Notes: generated by a model from the letters alone, not told the origin. Counted from the first letter of the stretch, positions 29,218-37,616 are shown. The stretch is DNA of 64,000 nt from Achromobacter mucicolens (GCF_902859725.1 NZ_CADIJP010000006.1:1-64000); one strand, 5' to 3'. Program-made: numbers and translations.

Positions 29218-29442
29218 ATGCAAGTGGATATCCAGAAGCTGGGAGCAGACGCCGCGCGCCAGGGGTTGACCCTATTGGATTGCCCCTACCTTCGCACCGC
29301 AGCCATGCCTGCGCAGACCGGCGAATCCGTCAATGAATGGCGCAGCCGCGTCGAGATGTGGAAAGCCGGCTGGAAAGACGGCGTCAAATCTCGGGCAGTG
29401 AGCCGCACGCCTTCATCCCCCTTCATGAGCATACGCAGGTAG
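29218..29442 (+). CDS. Small RMF/CrpP-like protein
   Basis: The 74-residue product follows a GGGAG site. It has the pattern of ribosome modulation factor-like proteins of the CrpP group: DIQKLGADAARQG, then LLDCPYLR, then ETWAGW-type aromatic spacing as WRSRVEMWKAGWKDG. RMF dimerises 70S ribosomes in stationary phase. CrpP-type proteins were first reported on plasmids in connection with fluoroquinolone resistance, a claim that has been disputed. The motif spacing supports the family, while the function here is inference. The C-terminal Ser/Arg-rich tail is longer than usual. A strong hairpin follows the gene. Confidence 0.6.
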   Translation: MQVDIQKLGADAARQGLTLLDCPYLRTAAMPAQTGESVNEWRSRVEMWKAGWKDGVKSRAVSRTPSSPFMSIRR

Positions 29443-29468
29443 CATCGCCCTGCTTTGCGCGCCACGCC

Positions 29469-29502
29469 GGGCCCTGGACTACGTCCAGGGCCCGCTTCAT
29501 TT
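29469..29502 (+). terminator. GC-rich hairpin terminator after the RMF/CrpP-like gene
   Basis: A perfect 11-bp stem GGGCCCTGGAC / GTCCAGGGCCC with a TAC loop is followed by GCTTCATTT. The stem is strong but the T-run is short, so it is probably a moderate Rho-independent terminator. It lies 27 bp after the stop codon. Confidence 0.6.
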
Positions 29503-29650
29503 GGCTAGGCCGAGAGGCCATTCAGCAGGTGCAAATAGCCCTGAGCGGTTGGTCGAGAATTCTTGCACTTTGTTGCACCGCATGGGGAGCCGATTTTGGA
29601 AAATCCCGGGGCACAACGATTTCTATCCACACCACTCTCTGGAGCGCACG

Positions 29651-29905
29651 ATGAATACTGAACAAGGTATTTGCGTAGATGGATTCAAAGTCCACTGCGA
29701 CGTCATTGAGTTGCCCAGCGGCAAATACCGGTTGGACGTCACGACCCGGCGTGACGGCGACCTTGATGACCAGCAAGCTGTCTGGCCCATTCCGAGCGGC
29801 AAGCTGTTTTCGGCCCAGCATGAAGCCGAGCGGCACGCGAAGTGGATTCTCAAGGGCATCCGGCGCGTCGACCCCAGCGGCACGCCGCAGTTCTGCCTCA
29901 CCTGA
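29651..29905 (+). CDS. Small hypothetical protein, 84 aa
   Basis: The start at the ATG reading MNTEQGICVDGF has GGAG 6 nt upstream. The product is soluble with an N-terminal beta-rich half (GFKVHCDVIELPSGKYRLD) and a helix AQHEAERHAKWILKGIRR near residues 55-72. It may belong to a DUF6723-like group of small beta-proteobacterial proteins, but I am not certain. A clear terminator follows 25 bp after the stop. Confidence 0.55.
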   Translation: MNTEQGICVDGFKVHCDVIELPSGKYRLDVTTRRDGDLDDQQAVWPIPSGKLFSAQHEAERHAKWILKGIRRVDPSGTPQFCLT

Positions 29906-29930
29906 CGCGCAACGCACGCGCAGTCCCCTG

Positions 29931-29952
29931 GAGCGCCTTCGGGCGCTCTTTT
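29931..29952 (+). terminator. Rho-independent terminator after the 84-aa gene
   Basis: The stem GAGCGCC / GGCGCTC with a TTCG tetraloop is followed by TTTT. This is the classical form of an intrinsic terminator and ends the transcript of the gene at 29651-29905. Confidence 0.8.
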
Positions 29953-30009
29953 CATGGGCCGTACCGGCCCCTCGGGCACGCGCATTGCTGTGGCTCCACC
30001 GCCACATCC

Positions 30010-30041
30010 GGCCGGCAGCGTCGTGAACGACGCTGCCGGCC
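30010..30041. repeat. Perfect 14-bp inverted repeat upstream of the ZIP gene
   Basis: The arms GGCCGGCAGCGTCG and CGACGCTGCCGGCC flank a TGAA loop. It has no T-run on either strand, so it may be a second transcription barrier, a leader hairpin, or a protein-binding palindrome. It lies 20 bp before a small ORF that abuts the ZIP transporter gene. Confidence 0.6.
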
Positions 30042-30060
30042 TTCACACTGGGGAGCATCC

Positions 30061-30162
30061 ATGGATCGGCCACGCCACCGCACACAAGCGGATTCACCGC
30101 TGACGGTCTCTGCGCTTGCAAGTCTTGCGGCAGCGCGCGGTCTCTTTTCGGGACCGTATTAA
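30061..30162 (+). CDS. Possible 33-codon leader ORF abutting the ZIP gene
   Basis: ATG follows GGGGAG by 6 nt. The frame encodes MDRPRHRTQADSPLTVSA plus 15 more residues and ends with TAA directly touching the GTG start of the transporter gene. The product resembles no known protein. The arrangement (good ribosome-binding site, stop abutting the next start, strong hairpin just upstream) fits translational coupling or a regulatory leader peptide, because the transporter GTG itself has no visible Shine-Dalgarno. Whether it is translated is not proven. Confidence 0.4.
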   Translation: MDRPRHRTQADSPLTVSALASLAAARGLFSGPY

Positions 30163-31074
30163 GTGCCCCGCCAGACCTCCCCAGCCGGCCAGGCGCTGCC
30201 GGACCCGCGGACCTCGATGCTGAGGGGTTTGATGGGAACGGGTCTGCTCGTCGCGTGCGGGCTGGGCGTGTTCGCGTTATGGCGATACCTGGACGCCGCC
30301 CATCCCGCTGTTGGCGCCGCCTTGTTGGGCGGCTTGCTCGCGGCGGGCGCGACCGCGCTGGGCGCGTTGCCGGTCGCGTTCTCGCAACGCGTGCCCGAGC
30401 GGGTGCAGGACACCCTGCTGGGATTCGGCGCGGGCATCATGCTGGCCGCCTGCGCGTTCTCGTTGATCATGCCGGGCCTGGACGCGGCCCGGCAACTCGG
30501 GAGCGGCCCCTGGGGCGCGGGTCTGACCATCGCAGGGGCGATCCTGCTCGGGGCACTGGCGCTGCTGCTCTTGGACCGCGTGCTGCCCCACGAGCATTTC
30601 ATCAAGGGCAAGGAAGGCAAGCCCGCACGCAACCTGCGCCGCACCTGGCTGTTTGTCTTCGTCATCACGCTGCACAACTTTCCGGAAGGCCTGGCGATCG
30701 GCGTCGGCTATGCCGGCGCCGATCCCGTGCAGGCGGGTTCGCTCGCCATGGGCATTTCGATCCAGGACGTTCCCGAGGGACTGGTGGTGGCCATTGCCCT
30801 GCTCGCCGCGGGCTATCGGCGCGCATTCGCCGTTGGTTTCGGGATGGCGTCGGGGCTGGTGGAACCGCTGGGCGCCGTGCTTGGCGCTGCCATCGTGGGC
30901 TGGTCGGCCTCGCTCTTGCCCTGGGGATTGGGCTTTGCGGCTGGAGCCATGCTGTTCGTCATCAGCCACGAAATCATTCCCGAGACCCATCGAAAAGGCC
31001 ACGAGGTTCCCGCGACCTGCGGCCTCATGCTGGGATTCGTGCTCATGATGCTGCTGGACACGGCGCTGCAATGA
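30163..31074 (+). CDS. ZIP-family divalent metal transporter (ZupT/GufA-like)
   Basis: The 303-residue inner-membrane protein has about eight helices. Its metal-site motifs are clear: HNFPEGLAIG in TM4 and QDVPEGLVVA in TM5. A His-containing loop precedes them (PHEHFIKGKEGK, residues ~144-155), and SHEIIPETHRKGHE lies near residue 268. Members import zinc, iron or other divalent metals. The start is uncertain: GTG 30163 touches the stop of the small leader ORF but lacks its own ribosome-binding site, while ATG 30217 is an alternative. No metal regulator gene is adjacent. Confidence 0.88.
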   Translation: MPRQTSPAGQALPDPRTSMLRGLMGTGLLVACGLGVFALWRYLDAAHPAVGAALLGGLLAAGATALGALPVAFSQRVPERVQDTLLGFGAGIMLAACAFSLIMPGLDAARQLGSGPWGAGLTIAGAILLGALALLLLDRVLPHEHFIKGKEGKPARNLRRTWLFVFVITLHNFPEGLAIGVGYAGADPVQAGSLAMGISIQDVPEGLVVAIALLAAGYRRAFAVGFGMASGLVEPLGAVLGAAIVGWSASLLPWGLGFAAGAMLFVISHEIIPETHRKGHEVPATCGLMLGFVLMMLLDTALQ

Positions 31075-31176
31075 CGTCGCCCGGCGTTGCGGTGTCACCG
31101 GTATAAGCGGATCCCTCTCCGCCTTTGGATGCCGGCCGCGTTGACGACGCCCATCCGATTTCAGTAATGTGAATCG

Positions 31177-31198
31177 GTGAGCCTGCCGGCTCACTTTT
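31177..31198 (+). terminator. Possible terminator after the ZIP gene
   Basis: The stem GTGAGC / GCTCAC encloses CTGCCG and is followed by TTTTCC. The stem is only 6 bp, so strength is doubtful. It lies about 100 bp after the ZIP stop and before the hdeA start. Confidence 0.4.
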
Positions 31199-31243
31199 CC
31201 CTGTAAGCCATTCCATCTGCAAGCCAACCCCAGGAGCTCGAAC

Positions 31244-31543
31244 ATGAAGAAGCACCTACTGATGATTGGTCTCATTGGCTCGCTGACCTTTTCGGTCATC
31301 GGCCAGGCAGCTGATGCGAAAAAGCCTCTCGGCATGTGGCAATGCCAGGACTTCCTCGACGTCCAAGAGAGCTTCCGTCCCGTCGTCGTCAGCTATGCAG
31401 AAGCGCTGAACAACAAAGGCAAACCCGAAGAGGCTGTAGTCGACGTAGAGGGCATCAGCACCCGCACGCCGATGCTGGTCAAGCAATGCAACGAAAACCC
31501 CAAGCTCATGCTGCGCGACGCCTTGGCGGGTCTGAAGAAGTAA
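31244..31543 (+). CDS. hdeA: HdeA-like periplasmic acid-stress chaperone
   Basis: The 99-residue product follows CAGGAG. A signal peptide is cleaved near VIGQAADA. The mature protein carries the HdeA pattern: MWQCQDFLDVQESFRPVVV, then a charged middle, and a second Cys in MLVKQCNENP. These two Cys form the single disulfide of the family. HdeA holds unfolding periplasmic proteins at low pH. The length matches the family. It is monocistronic, with no hdeB or hdeD neighbour. Confidence 0.85.
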   Translation: MKKHLLMIGLIGSLTFSVIGQAADAKKPLGMWQCQDFLDVQESFRPVVVSYAEALNNKGKPEEAVVDVEGISTRTPMLVKQCNENPKLMLRDALAGLKK

Positions 31544-31677
31544 ATGTCTCGACGCCCCTGAGGCTCAGGCTTCGGGGGCCTGCCTTAGCGCTCCTCTTCC
31601 CCGCAGCCTCTGGCGCGCAATTGCCCCGATTCGATTCAGGCGCTTGCCGCGAATGGTCGCGGTTGGGGGACTCTGCC

Positions 31678-32763
31678 CTATAACCCCAGCGACAGCAGCA
31701 TCAGGAACGCGCCAAACAGCACAAAGTGCGTAAGGCCCTCGATGGCGTTCGTCTGCCCGTCGTTCAGGTTGATGGCCGCGACAACCAACGTGACCAGCAT
31801 CATCAGCGTCTGCAGCGGCGTCATCGCCATGTTGATCCGCTGACCGGTGATCAAGGCCATCGCCTCCATCGCCGGCACGGTCAGGATCACGGTGGACAGG
31901 GACGCGCCCAGCGCAATATTGACCACCGACTGCATGCGGTTGGCCAGCGCCGCGCGAAACGCCGTCAACATCTCGGGCGCCGCCGAGATGCCCGCCACGA
32001 CCAGCGCGATCAGGCCGACGGGCACGTCCATCCCTTTCAGGCCTCGGTTCAGCGAATGCGACATCAGCTCGGCCAGCGCACCCACCGCCACAATGCCGAT
32101 CGCCATCACCGCGGCCGACTGGCGCCAATTGGGCTGCGCGCCCGCCGGCGCGGGCTTTCGCGTCTTCTTGTCGGGATAGCTATAGCTGAAGAAATAGCTG
32201 TGGGGCCCGGTCTGCATGCGCACGAACACGCCGTACATCAGCAGCATCGACACCACCGTGAAGGCGCTGTAGGCCCGCCAGCTTGGCTGCGGAACGAACT
32301 CGGGGATGATCATCGACACCGTGACGGCGGTCAGGATCATTACGCTGTACGTACGCGCCGAATCGTCGTTGTAGGCCTGCTCGCCGTGCTTGAAGCCCCC
32401 GATCAGCGCGGCCACGCCAAGGATCCCGTTGATGTCCAGCATCACCGCCGAATAGATGCTGTCGCGCACCAGCGTCGGCGAGCCCGCCTTGGCCGACACG
32501 ATCACCAGCACGATCACTTCGACCAGCACCGCCGACAGGGTCAGGATCATGCTGCCGTATGGGTCGCCCAGCTTCTGCGCGATTCGTTCCGCATGCCGCG
32601 CAACACTGAGCGACGCGGCAAGAATCGCGGCGATCAGCACGACCGTTTCAACAAGGCTGCCGGCTTGACCTAGCCCTTCCAGATGCGGCTCAACCAAGAG
32701 CCCCGCGACCGCAAGCCCGCAGGCCAGCAGCAGGAACATTTCAGACTGCAGTAGGGATTTCAT
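31678..32763 (-). CDS. chaA: Calcium/sodium:proton antiporter, ChaA family
   Basis: The 361-residue protein has about 11 membrane helices and the two inverted alpha-repeats of the CaCA superfamily. The first is SAVLVEVIVLVIVS near residue 78, with acidic Glu; the second is VVAGISAAPEMLTAFRAAL near 255. ChaA exports calcium, sodium or potassium in exchange for protons and helps at alkaline pH or high salt. The start is set at ATG 32763 (MKSLLQSEMFLL). A longer frame beginning MARARLTVFF is possible, as neither start has a strong ribosome-binding site. It converges with hdeA. Confidence 0.85.
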   Translation of the reverse strand: MKSLLQSEMFLLLACGLAVAGLLVEPHLEGLGQAGSLVETVVLIAAILAASLSVARHAERIAQKLGDPYGSMILTLSAVLVEVIVLVIVSAKAGSPTLVRDSIYSAVMLDINGILGVAALIGGFKHGEQAYNDDSARTYSVMILTAVTVSMIIPEFVPQPSWRAYSAFTVVSMLLMYGVFVRMQTGPHSYFFSYSYPDKKTRKPAPAGAQPNWRQSAAVMAIGIVAVGALAELMSHSLNRGLKGMDVPVGLIALVVAGISAAPEMLTAFRAALANRMQSVVNIALGASLSTVILTVPAMEAMALITGQRINMAMTPLQTLMMLVTLVVAAINLNDGQTNAIEGLTHFVLFGAFLMLLSLGL

Positions 32764-32893
32764 TGCAATGTGATGGGCGAAAAACACCGTGAGCCTAGCA
32801 CGCGCCATGCCGCGTGGAACGCAAGCATTCGGGCATGAGGCTTGCTGTCAGATTTTCCGTCACGCAGGTCCGTGCGTGTAGGGATGGAGCGCC

Positions 32894-33364
32894 ATGCCGA
32901 AGAGAAATGCAGCAAGGCGGCGAGCAAAGTGCGAGCCGAAAGCTCGGCCTCATAAGGCCGGAAAAGTGAATCCGATCTCCCACTTTTTTGACCGCTTCGC
33001 ATCGCACGTCACCAAGAGAGCGGGATCGCCTGTCGCGTTCGGCATCGCGCTGATCGCGGTGGTCGTGTGGGCGTTCTCAGGCCCCGCCTTCGGCTATTCC
33101 GAGACGTGGCAGCTTGTCATCAACACCGGCACCACCATCATCACGTTTCTCATGGTCTTCCTGATTCAGCAAAGCCAGAACAAGGACAGCGAGGCGCTGC
33201 ACCTGAAGCTGGACGAACTGCTGATTGCAGTGAAAGGCGCCGACGAACAGCTGGTCGACGCTGAACGACTGGACGAGGAAAAGCTGCTTGCCTTGGCGTC
33301 CGCGCTGACAAGCCGGGCGCGGAAACAGCATCGGCAACGCGCGCGGAGTCGCCGCCGACAATGA
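32894..33364 (+). CDS. Low-affinity iron permease family protein
   Basis: The 156-residue protein has a basic N-terminal tail, then FDRFASHVTKRAGSPVAF entering a first membrane helix, WQLVINTGTTIITFLMVF forming the second, and the highly typical QQSQNKDSEALHLKLDELL after it. These are the landmarks of the bacterial members of the Fet4-like low-affinity iron permease family. Bacterial proteins are much shorter than yeast Fet4, and direct iron transport is unproven. The C-terminus is Arg-rich. It converges with the coiled-coil gene at 33448-33993. Confidence 0.85.
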   Translation: MPKRNAARRRAKCEPKARPHKAGKVNPISHFFDRFASHVTKRAGSPVAFGIALIAVVVWAFSGPAFGYSETWQLVINTGTTIITFLMVFLIQQSQNKDSEALHLKLDELLIAVKGADEQLVDAERLDEEKLLALASALTSRARKQHRQRARSRRRQ

Positions 33365-33447
33365 AGGGGTGCGGGTCCGGGGCTCGCTTGGACCCGCGAC
33401 GGTCCGCCCGTGCAACAAGCGCGGGCGCGTCTCGCGTTTGCCTTCCG

Positions 33448-33993
33448 CTAAGGAATCGATGAAACGTCCCGGCCCGCAGGCGCGGCCGGCACGGGAGGGG
33501 TCTGGCGGGTTCGCGGAGTGGGCGGAATGGTCTGCATGACGTGAGTCTGCTGGACGTGCTGGGCGGGCTGACCTTGCTGCACACGCAATTTGCGCAGCCG
33601 CGCCACCTGAAGATCCAGAAGCGCCCGAAGCCGCTCGATCTCCGCGTCGTCGGCCGACCTGGCGGCAGCGGCGCGCACGTCCGCCATCATCTTCTCCAAC
33701 CGGGCCAATTCCGGATCCGACATCGGATCGCTGACGCGCCGTACCTGCATGCGGCCCATCAGTTCGGCAACCCGGTCGCGCATGGCCACCGCCGCCATGG
33801 CGCGCAGCGGCTGGCGCAAAAAGCGGGGCCAACCCAGCGTCGCACCAGCGGCCAGCGCGGCCGTGCGGGCCCACGCTCCGCCGGCCCTGTTCAGCGGTAC
33901 GCGTCGCGGCATGGGAACATCGAGCGCCTGGCGGTCGCGCTCCATCTTGGCCAGCAGGGCCTCTTTATCAGCCAGTGTGGTCGTCTTGGGCAT
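33448..33993 (-). CDS. Hypothetical coiled-coil protein with Pro-rich tail
   Basis: The 181-residue product has a basic N-terminal region, a hydrophobic AALAAGATLGW stretch (possibly membrane-associated), a long predicted coiled coil (residues ~90-135, LARLEKMMADVRAAA then ERLRALLDLQVARLRKL), and a Gln/Pro-rich end. I do not recognise the family. The start overlaps the upstream holin-X-like gene by 26 bp, so the pair is cotranscribed. Its partner is a membrane protein, suggesting a small envelope complex; that is inference. Confidence 0.6.
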   Translation of the reverse strand: MPKTTTLADKEALLAKMERDRQALDVPMPRRVPLNRAGGAWARTAALAAGATLGWPRFLRQPLRAMAAVAMRDRVAELMGRMQVRRVSDPMSDPELARLEKMMADVRAAAARSADDAEIERLRALLDLQVARLRKLRVQQGQPAQHVQQTHVMQTIPPTPRTRQTPPVPAAPAGRDVSSIP

Positions 33994-34360
33994 AATGGCT
34001 CCGTGCAGCAGCGGTATCCAGGCGCACCTGATGACTCAGTTCCGCGAAGGGCGACGCTTTCGGCGCGCTCCGTGTCGAGATGGCCAGCGAAATCAGCGTG
34101 ATCAGCAGCCAGGCGCCGGCCACCAGCCACGCGGCCAGCTTGCGATGCTCGGTATCCCAAAAGCTCACAATGGCAGCCACCGAGACAAAACCCAGCGTGC
34201 CCAAACCGCAAAACACGAGGGCCACGCTGCTGATCACGGTCGCAACCAGCGCCGACCGGTACAGGGACAACTCGATCCCCACCAACTCCACATAGTCCCC
34301 CGAGCGTTCGGCGGCAAAGGCCGCGATGCGGCGCAATCTACGCAATCGTTCTGCAATCAT
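33968..34360 (-). CDS. Phage holin-like / YqjE-type small membrane protein
   Basis: The 130-residue protein matches the family annotated as Actinobacterial holin-X or YqjE. It has an amphipathic N-terminal helix (RLRRLRRIAAFAAERSGDYVELVGIEL), two adjacent membrane helices (VATVISSVALVFCGLGTL and KLAAWLVAGAWLLITLISL), and a polar tail. Despite the name, chromosomal members are usually not phage genes; YqjE sits in a stress-inducible operon in E. coli. There are no phage genes nearby. The stop lies within the downstream gene. Confidence 0.7.
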   Translation of the reverse strand: MIAERLRRLRRIAAFAAERSGDYVELVGIELSLYRSALVATVISSVALVFCGLGTLGFVSVAAIVSFWDTEHRKLAAWLVAGAWLLITLISLAISTRSAPKASPFAELSHQVRLDTAAARSHYAQDDHTG

Positions 34361-34420
34361 GGCGTCTCCTTGGCGCGTGGCAAGGCCCGCGCAGCAATTG
34401 CCATTCCCGCGCCAGAACGC

Positions 34421-36109
34421 CTACGGCCTCCCCGACGCGCGCCCGCCAGTCAAGCGGATCAACAGGCCCGCCAGCTGCTCGAGCCGGTAAGGCTTGGGCA
34501 GAAGCGGAATGCCTTCCTGCCCGGCCTTTTTAACTTCCTCGCCCATGAACCCGGTCATCAGCGCCACCGGCAGTCCCGGGTTCCGGATACGCACTTCCCG
34601 AGCCAATTGGATGCCGTTCTTGCCACCCGGCATCATGGCATCCGTCAACATGACGTCCACGCGCCCATCGCCGTTCAGCACTTCCAACGCCTCGGCGGCG
34701 CTGGAAGCGGGCGTGACCGCATAACCCAGCTCCTGCAGCATGCTGGCCGTCAGTGCGGCGACTTCGGCGTCATCTTCAACCAGCAAGACATTCAACATCG
34801 AGGCGCGTTCCCGAACCGCACGCACATCGGCCGGGCGGCCACGCGTGGCGGCTTGTTTTGCCGACCGAGGCAGACACACCGAAACGGTGGTGCCCATGTC
34901 CGGCTGTGTGGAAAGCTCGATGGCGCCGCCCGACTGCTTGGCAAAACCATACGCTTGCGGCAGCCCCAGGCCCGATCCCTTGCCGACATCCTTGGTGGTG
35001 AAGAATGGCTCGAACACGCGCGCCGCCACCTCTTCGGTCATGCCCGTGCCGGTGTCCGTCACGCGCAACGCAACGTGGTCGACCGTCAACTCGCCCTGCC
35101 CCGGCGCAGCCACGTTCTCGGTCCGGATTTCGATCACACCGCCGTTGGCCATGGCATCGCGCGCATTGACCGCCAGGTTCAGGATGACGAGTTCAAGCTC
35201 GCCGGGATCGACCTCCACCGGCCACAGGCCATCGGCCAACGCCAGCGAAACGACGATGTCGCCGCGCAAGCTGCGCTCCAGCATGTCGAGCATGTTGCGA
35301 ACGACCGTATTCAGGTCCACCACCTGCGGGCGCAAGGCCTGGCGGCGGGCAAACGTCAGCAACTGCCGCGACAACGAGGCGCCCCGGTCCACCGCCTGCC
35401 TCATCGACGCATACAGGCGTGTGCGCCGCGCATCGTCGATGGGACGCTGCAGCATTTGCAGCCCCCCTGAAATGACCATCAGCAGGTTATTGAAATCGTG
35501 GGCCACGCCCCCCGTCAGTTGTCCCAGCGCCTCAAGCTTCTGGGCCTGGCGCAGCGACTCTTCAATCCGGCTGCGCTCGAGCATCTGTTGCTGAAGTTCG
35601 GCATTGGCCATTTCCAGCTCCCGGGTCCGGCTTGCCACCATGGACTCGAGCGCCTGGGCCGCCTGCTTCTCGGCCGACAGCAAAGAACGGATCTCATACT
35701 GGCGCATCCTCGCGCGCGCCGCCGTCTGCACCATCGTCGTCAGGGCAAGGCTTTGGGTCGGCCGCTCCAGCAGCGACACGTTGCCCAGCAGCTCCGTCAT
35801 CTTCTTGCGCCACCGCACGACGGGTCCGCTCTGCGACTTGCCGGTCAGCACGACAAACGGCAGCCCGGACCAGGCCGGCTGCACCCTCAGCCATTCGCTC
35901 ACCAGATCCAGATTCTTGCCGAACAGCCCTTCCTCGGTGATGCATGCCGTCAGGGCGCCGGTTTCCGCCTGCATCAGCAGCTCTTCCGCGTCCTTGCACA
36001 CGTAGGTCGAAAAGCCGGCACGCTGCAGCAGCCGCGCGCCCGCCGTGCCATCGCGACCGATCGGGGCATACACCAGAACACGCGCTTCGGCATCATCAGG
36101 ACGAAGCAT
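34421..36109 (-). CDS. Hybrid histidine kinase with N-terminal pseudo-receiver and C-terminal receiver
   Basis: The 562-residue protein begins with a receiver-like domain (residues ~10-130, ARVLVYAPIGRDG) in which the phosphoacceptor position appears to be Glu (ACITEEGLF), so it is probably a pseudo-receiver. A coiled coil (SLLSAEKQAAQALESMVASR) leads to the NtrB-like H-box [14 protein letters not shown] near 205, an HATPase domain (NLAVNARDAMANGG, GSGLGLPQAYGF) and a true receiver (~435-555, MLTDAMMPGGKNG). The start overlaps the KaiC-like gene by 14 bp, so the kinase and ATPase are coupled and probably act together. No DNA-binding output is visible. Confidence 0.9.
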   Translation of the reverse strand: MLRPDDAEARVLVYAPIGRDGTAGARLLQRAGFSTYVCKDAEELLMQAETGALTACITEEGLFGKNLDLVSEWLRVQPAWSGLPFVVLTGKSQSGPVVRWRKKMTELLGNVSLLERPTQSLALTTMVQTAARARMRQYEIRSLLSAEKQAAQALESMVASRTRELEMANAELQQQMLERSRIEESLRQAQKLEALGQLTGGVAHDFNNLLMVISGGLQMLQRPIDDARRTRLYASMRQAVDRGASLSRQLLTFARRQALRPQVVDLNTVVRNMLDMLERSLRGDIVVSLALADGLWPVEVDPGELELVILNLAVNARDAMANGGVIEIRTENVAAPGQGELTVDHVALRVTDTGTGMTEEVAARVFEPFFTTKDVGKGSGLGLPQAYGFAKQSGGAIELSTQPDMGTTVSVCLPRSAKQAATRGRPADVRAVRERASMLNVLLVEDDAEVAALTASMLQELGYAVTPASSAAEALEVLNGDGRVDVMLTDAMMPGGKNGIQLAREVRIRNPGLPVALMTGFMGEEVKKAGQEGIPLLPKPYRLEQLAGLLIRLTGGRASGRP

Positions 36110-37616
36110 CGGGTACGCTCAATAGTCGCAGGTCTTCACCCGTGTACTGCGGGGTGCCCGAAAACAGTCCATGGAAGGCGGTCAAGGGCGGCCCCAGGGT
36201 AAGACCTGCCGACGACATGGTGAATTCGCGCATCACGTGTTCATGCGCGCCACTGCGTTTCTTGACGACCGAAATCGCACGACGGACGCGTCCGCCGTAT
36301 TCGAAATAGCGCAACATGATGACCGTATCGCTGAGATAACTGATGTCCAGCGGCGTTTCCATCGGGCCCACCAGCCCATGCTCGGCAAGCACCATCACGG
36401 TTGTCACTCCCTGCTGGCCAAGGTAACTGAGCAGTTCGTGCATCTGCAGAATCAGAAACCGTCCGTCGGGCATGGCGTTCATATACCCGTTCAGGCTGTC
36501 GAAAATCACGATACGCGCCCCGCCCTGCTCGACAGCGCGCCGCACCAACACCGTAAATTCGCCCGGAGACATTTCGGCGGGGTCGATTTGCTTGAAGTTC
36601 AGCAATCCGGCATCCAGCGCGGTATCCAGTTCCATCCCAAGCGCGCGGGAACGCGCAAAAAATGTGGACCGCGATTCGTCAAACGCAAAAATCGCCGCAT
36701 GCTCGCCTCGCTGCGTTGCGGATGCCGCGTACGTCGCCGCCAACGAGGACTTGCCCACGCCGGCCGCGCCAATCAACAGGGCGTTGGTGCCACGGTCCAG
36801 CCCGCCGCCCAGCAGGCTGTCCAGCTCCGCGTTGCCGCTGGGGGTGGGCGTCGGGTGAAACTCCTTGTGATGCTCGGCCGCGACGAGCCGCGGATAGACC
36901 TCCAGACCTCCCCGCTTGATCGTGAAGTCGTGATAACCGCCCCGAAAGTCCACGCCGCGCATTTTTAGAATGCGCAGCCGCCGCCGCTGCGAACCGAAAT
37001 CGACGGCCACCTGCTCAAGGGCGATGACGCCGTGCGAGATGGAGTGCAGCTGCAGATCGTCCTCTTTGGCGGCCTGGTCGTCCAACAGAATCACGGTGCA
37101 TTGGCGATTCGCGAAAAAGTGCTTCATTGCCAGGATCTGGCGGCGATAGCGTAGCGACCCCTGCGCCAGCAGTCGAAGTTCAGAAAGGCTGTCAACGACG
37201 ACCCGCGACGGATTCAGCGATTCCACCTTGTCCAGAATGAGCCGCGTGGTTTCGGTCAGCTCCATCTCGGCGGGGTGCAAGACCGTGAGCTCCCGCTCGG
37301 GGTCCAGCACGTCTTCCGACACGATTTCCAGGATCTCGACGCCATCCAATGACCATCCATGGCGGTGCGCGACGAGGTTGAGCTCGGCCGGACTTTCGGA
37401 CAGCGCGACATACAGCGCGCGATCGCCCTGGCGGACACCCTCCAGCAGAAACTGCATGCCCATGGTGGTCTTGCCAGTTCCAGGCCGTCCTTCGCAGAGA
37501 TACATCCTGTTGGGATCCAAACCGCCGCCCAGAATATCGTCGATCCCGGGATTACCGGTCGAAATGCGAGGGTCAGGCTTGAAAGCCGCAGTCTGTTCGT
37601 CAATCGGTGCGCTCAT
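36096..37616 (-). CDS. KaiC-like double RecA-type ATPase
   Basis: The 506-residue protein has two KaiC domains in tandem. The first has TGNPGIDDILGGGLDP and Walker A GRPGTGKTT (near residue 43); the second has SGNAELDSLLGGGLDRG and Walker A GAAGVGKSS (near 287), with Walker B segments VVVDSLSELR and IVIFDSLNGY. It is therefore a cyanobacterial-KaiC-type hexameric ATPase, but no kaiA or kaiB lies nearby. Non-cyanobacterial KaiC proteins are often paired with histidine kinases and linked to stress rather than clocks. Here the downstream hybrid kinase overlaps by 14 bp. The length equals that of a standard two-domain KaiC. Confidence 0.9.
   Translation of the reverse strand: MSAPIDEQTAAFKPDPRISTGNPGIDDILGGGLDPNRMYLCEGRPGTGKTTMGMQFLLEGVRQGDRALYVALSESPAELNLVAHRHGWSLDGVEILEIVSEDVLDPERELTVLHPAEMELTETTRLILDKVESLNPSRVVVDSLSELRLLAQGSLRYRRQILAMKHFFANRQCTVILLDDQAAKEDDLQLHSISHGVIALEQVAVDFGSQRRRLRILKMRGVDFRGGYHDFTIKRGGLEVYPRLVAAEHHKEFHPTPTPSGNAELDSLLGGGLDRGTNALLIGAAGVGKSSLAATYAASATQRGEHAAIFAFDESRSTFFARSRALGMELDTALDAGLLNFKQIDPAEMSPGEFTVLVRRAVEQGGARIVIFDSLNGYMNAMPDGRFLILQMHELLSYLGQQGVTTVMVLAEHGLVGPMETPLDISYLSDTVIMLRYFEYGGRVRRAISVVKKRSGAHEHVMREFTMSSAGLTLGPPLTAFHGLFSGTPQYTGEDLRLLSVPDASS

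Noticed and set aside
33968-34360. A prophage lysis gene because of the holin-type family name
   Set aside because: There are no phage genes nearby, and chromosomal YqjE/holin-X proteins are common stress-linked membrane proteins.
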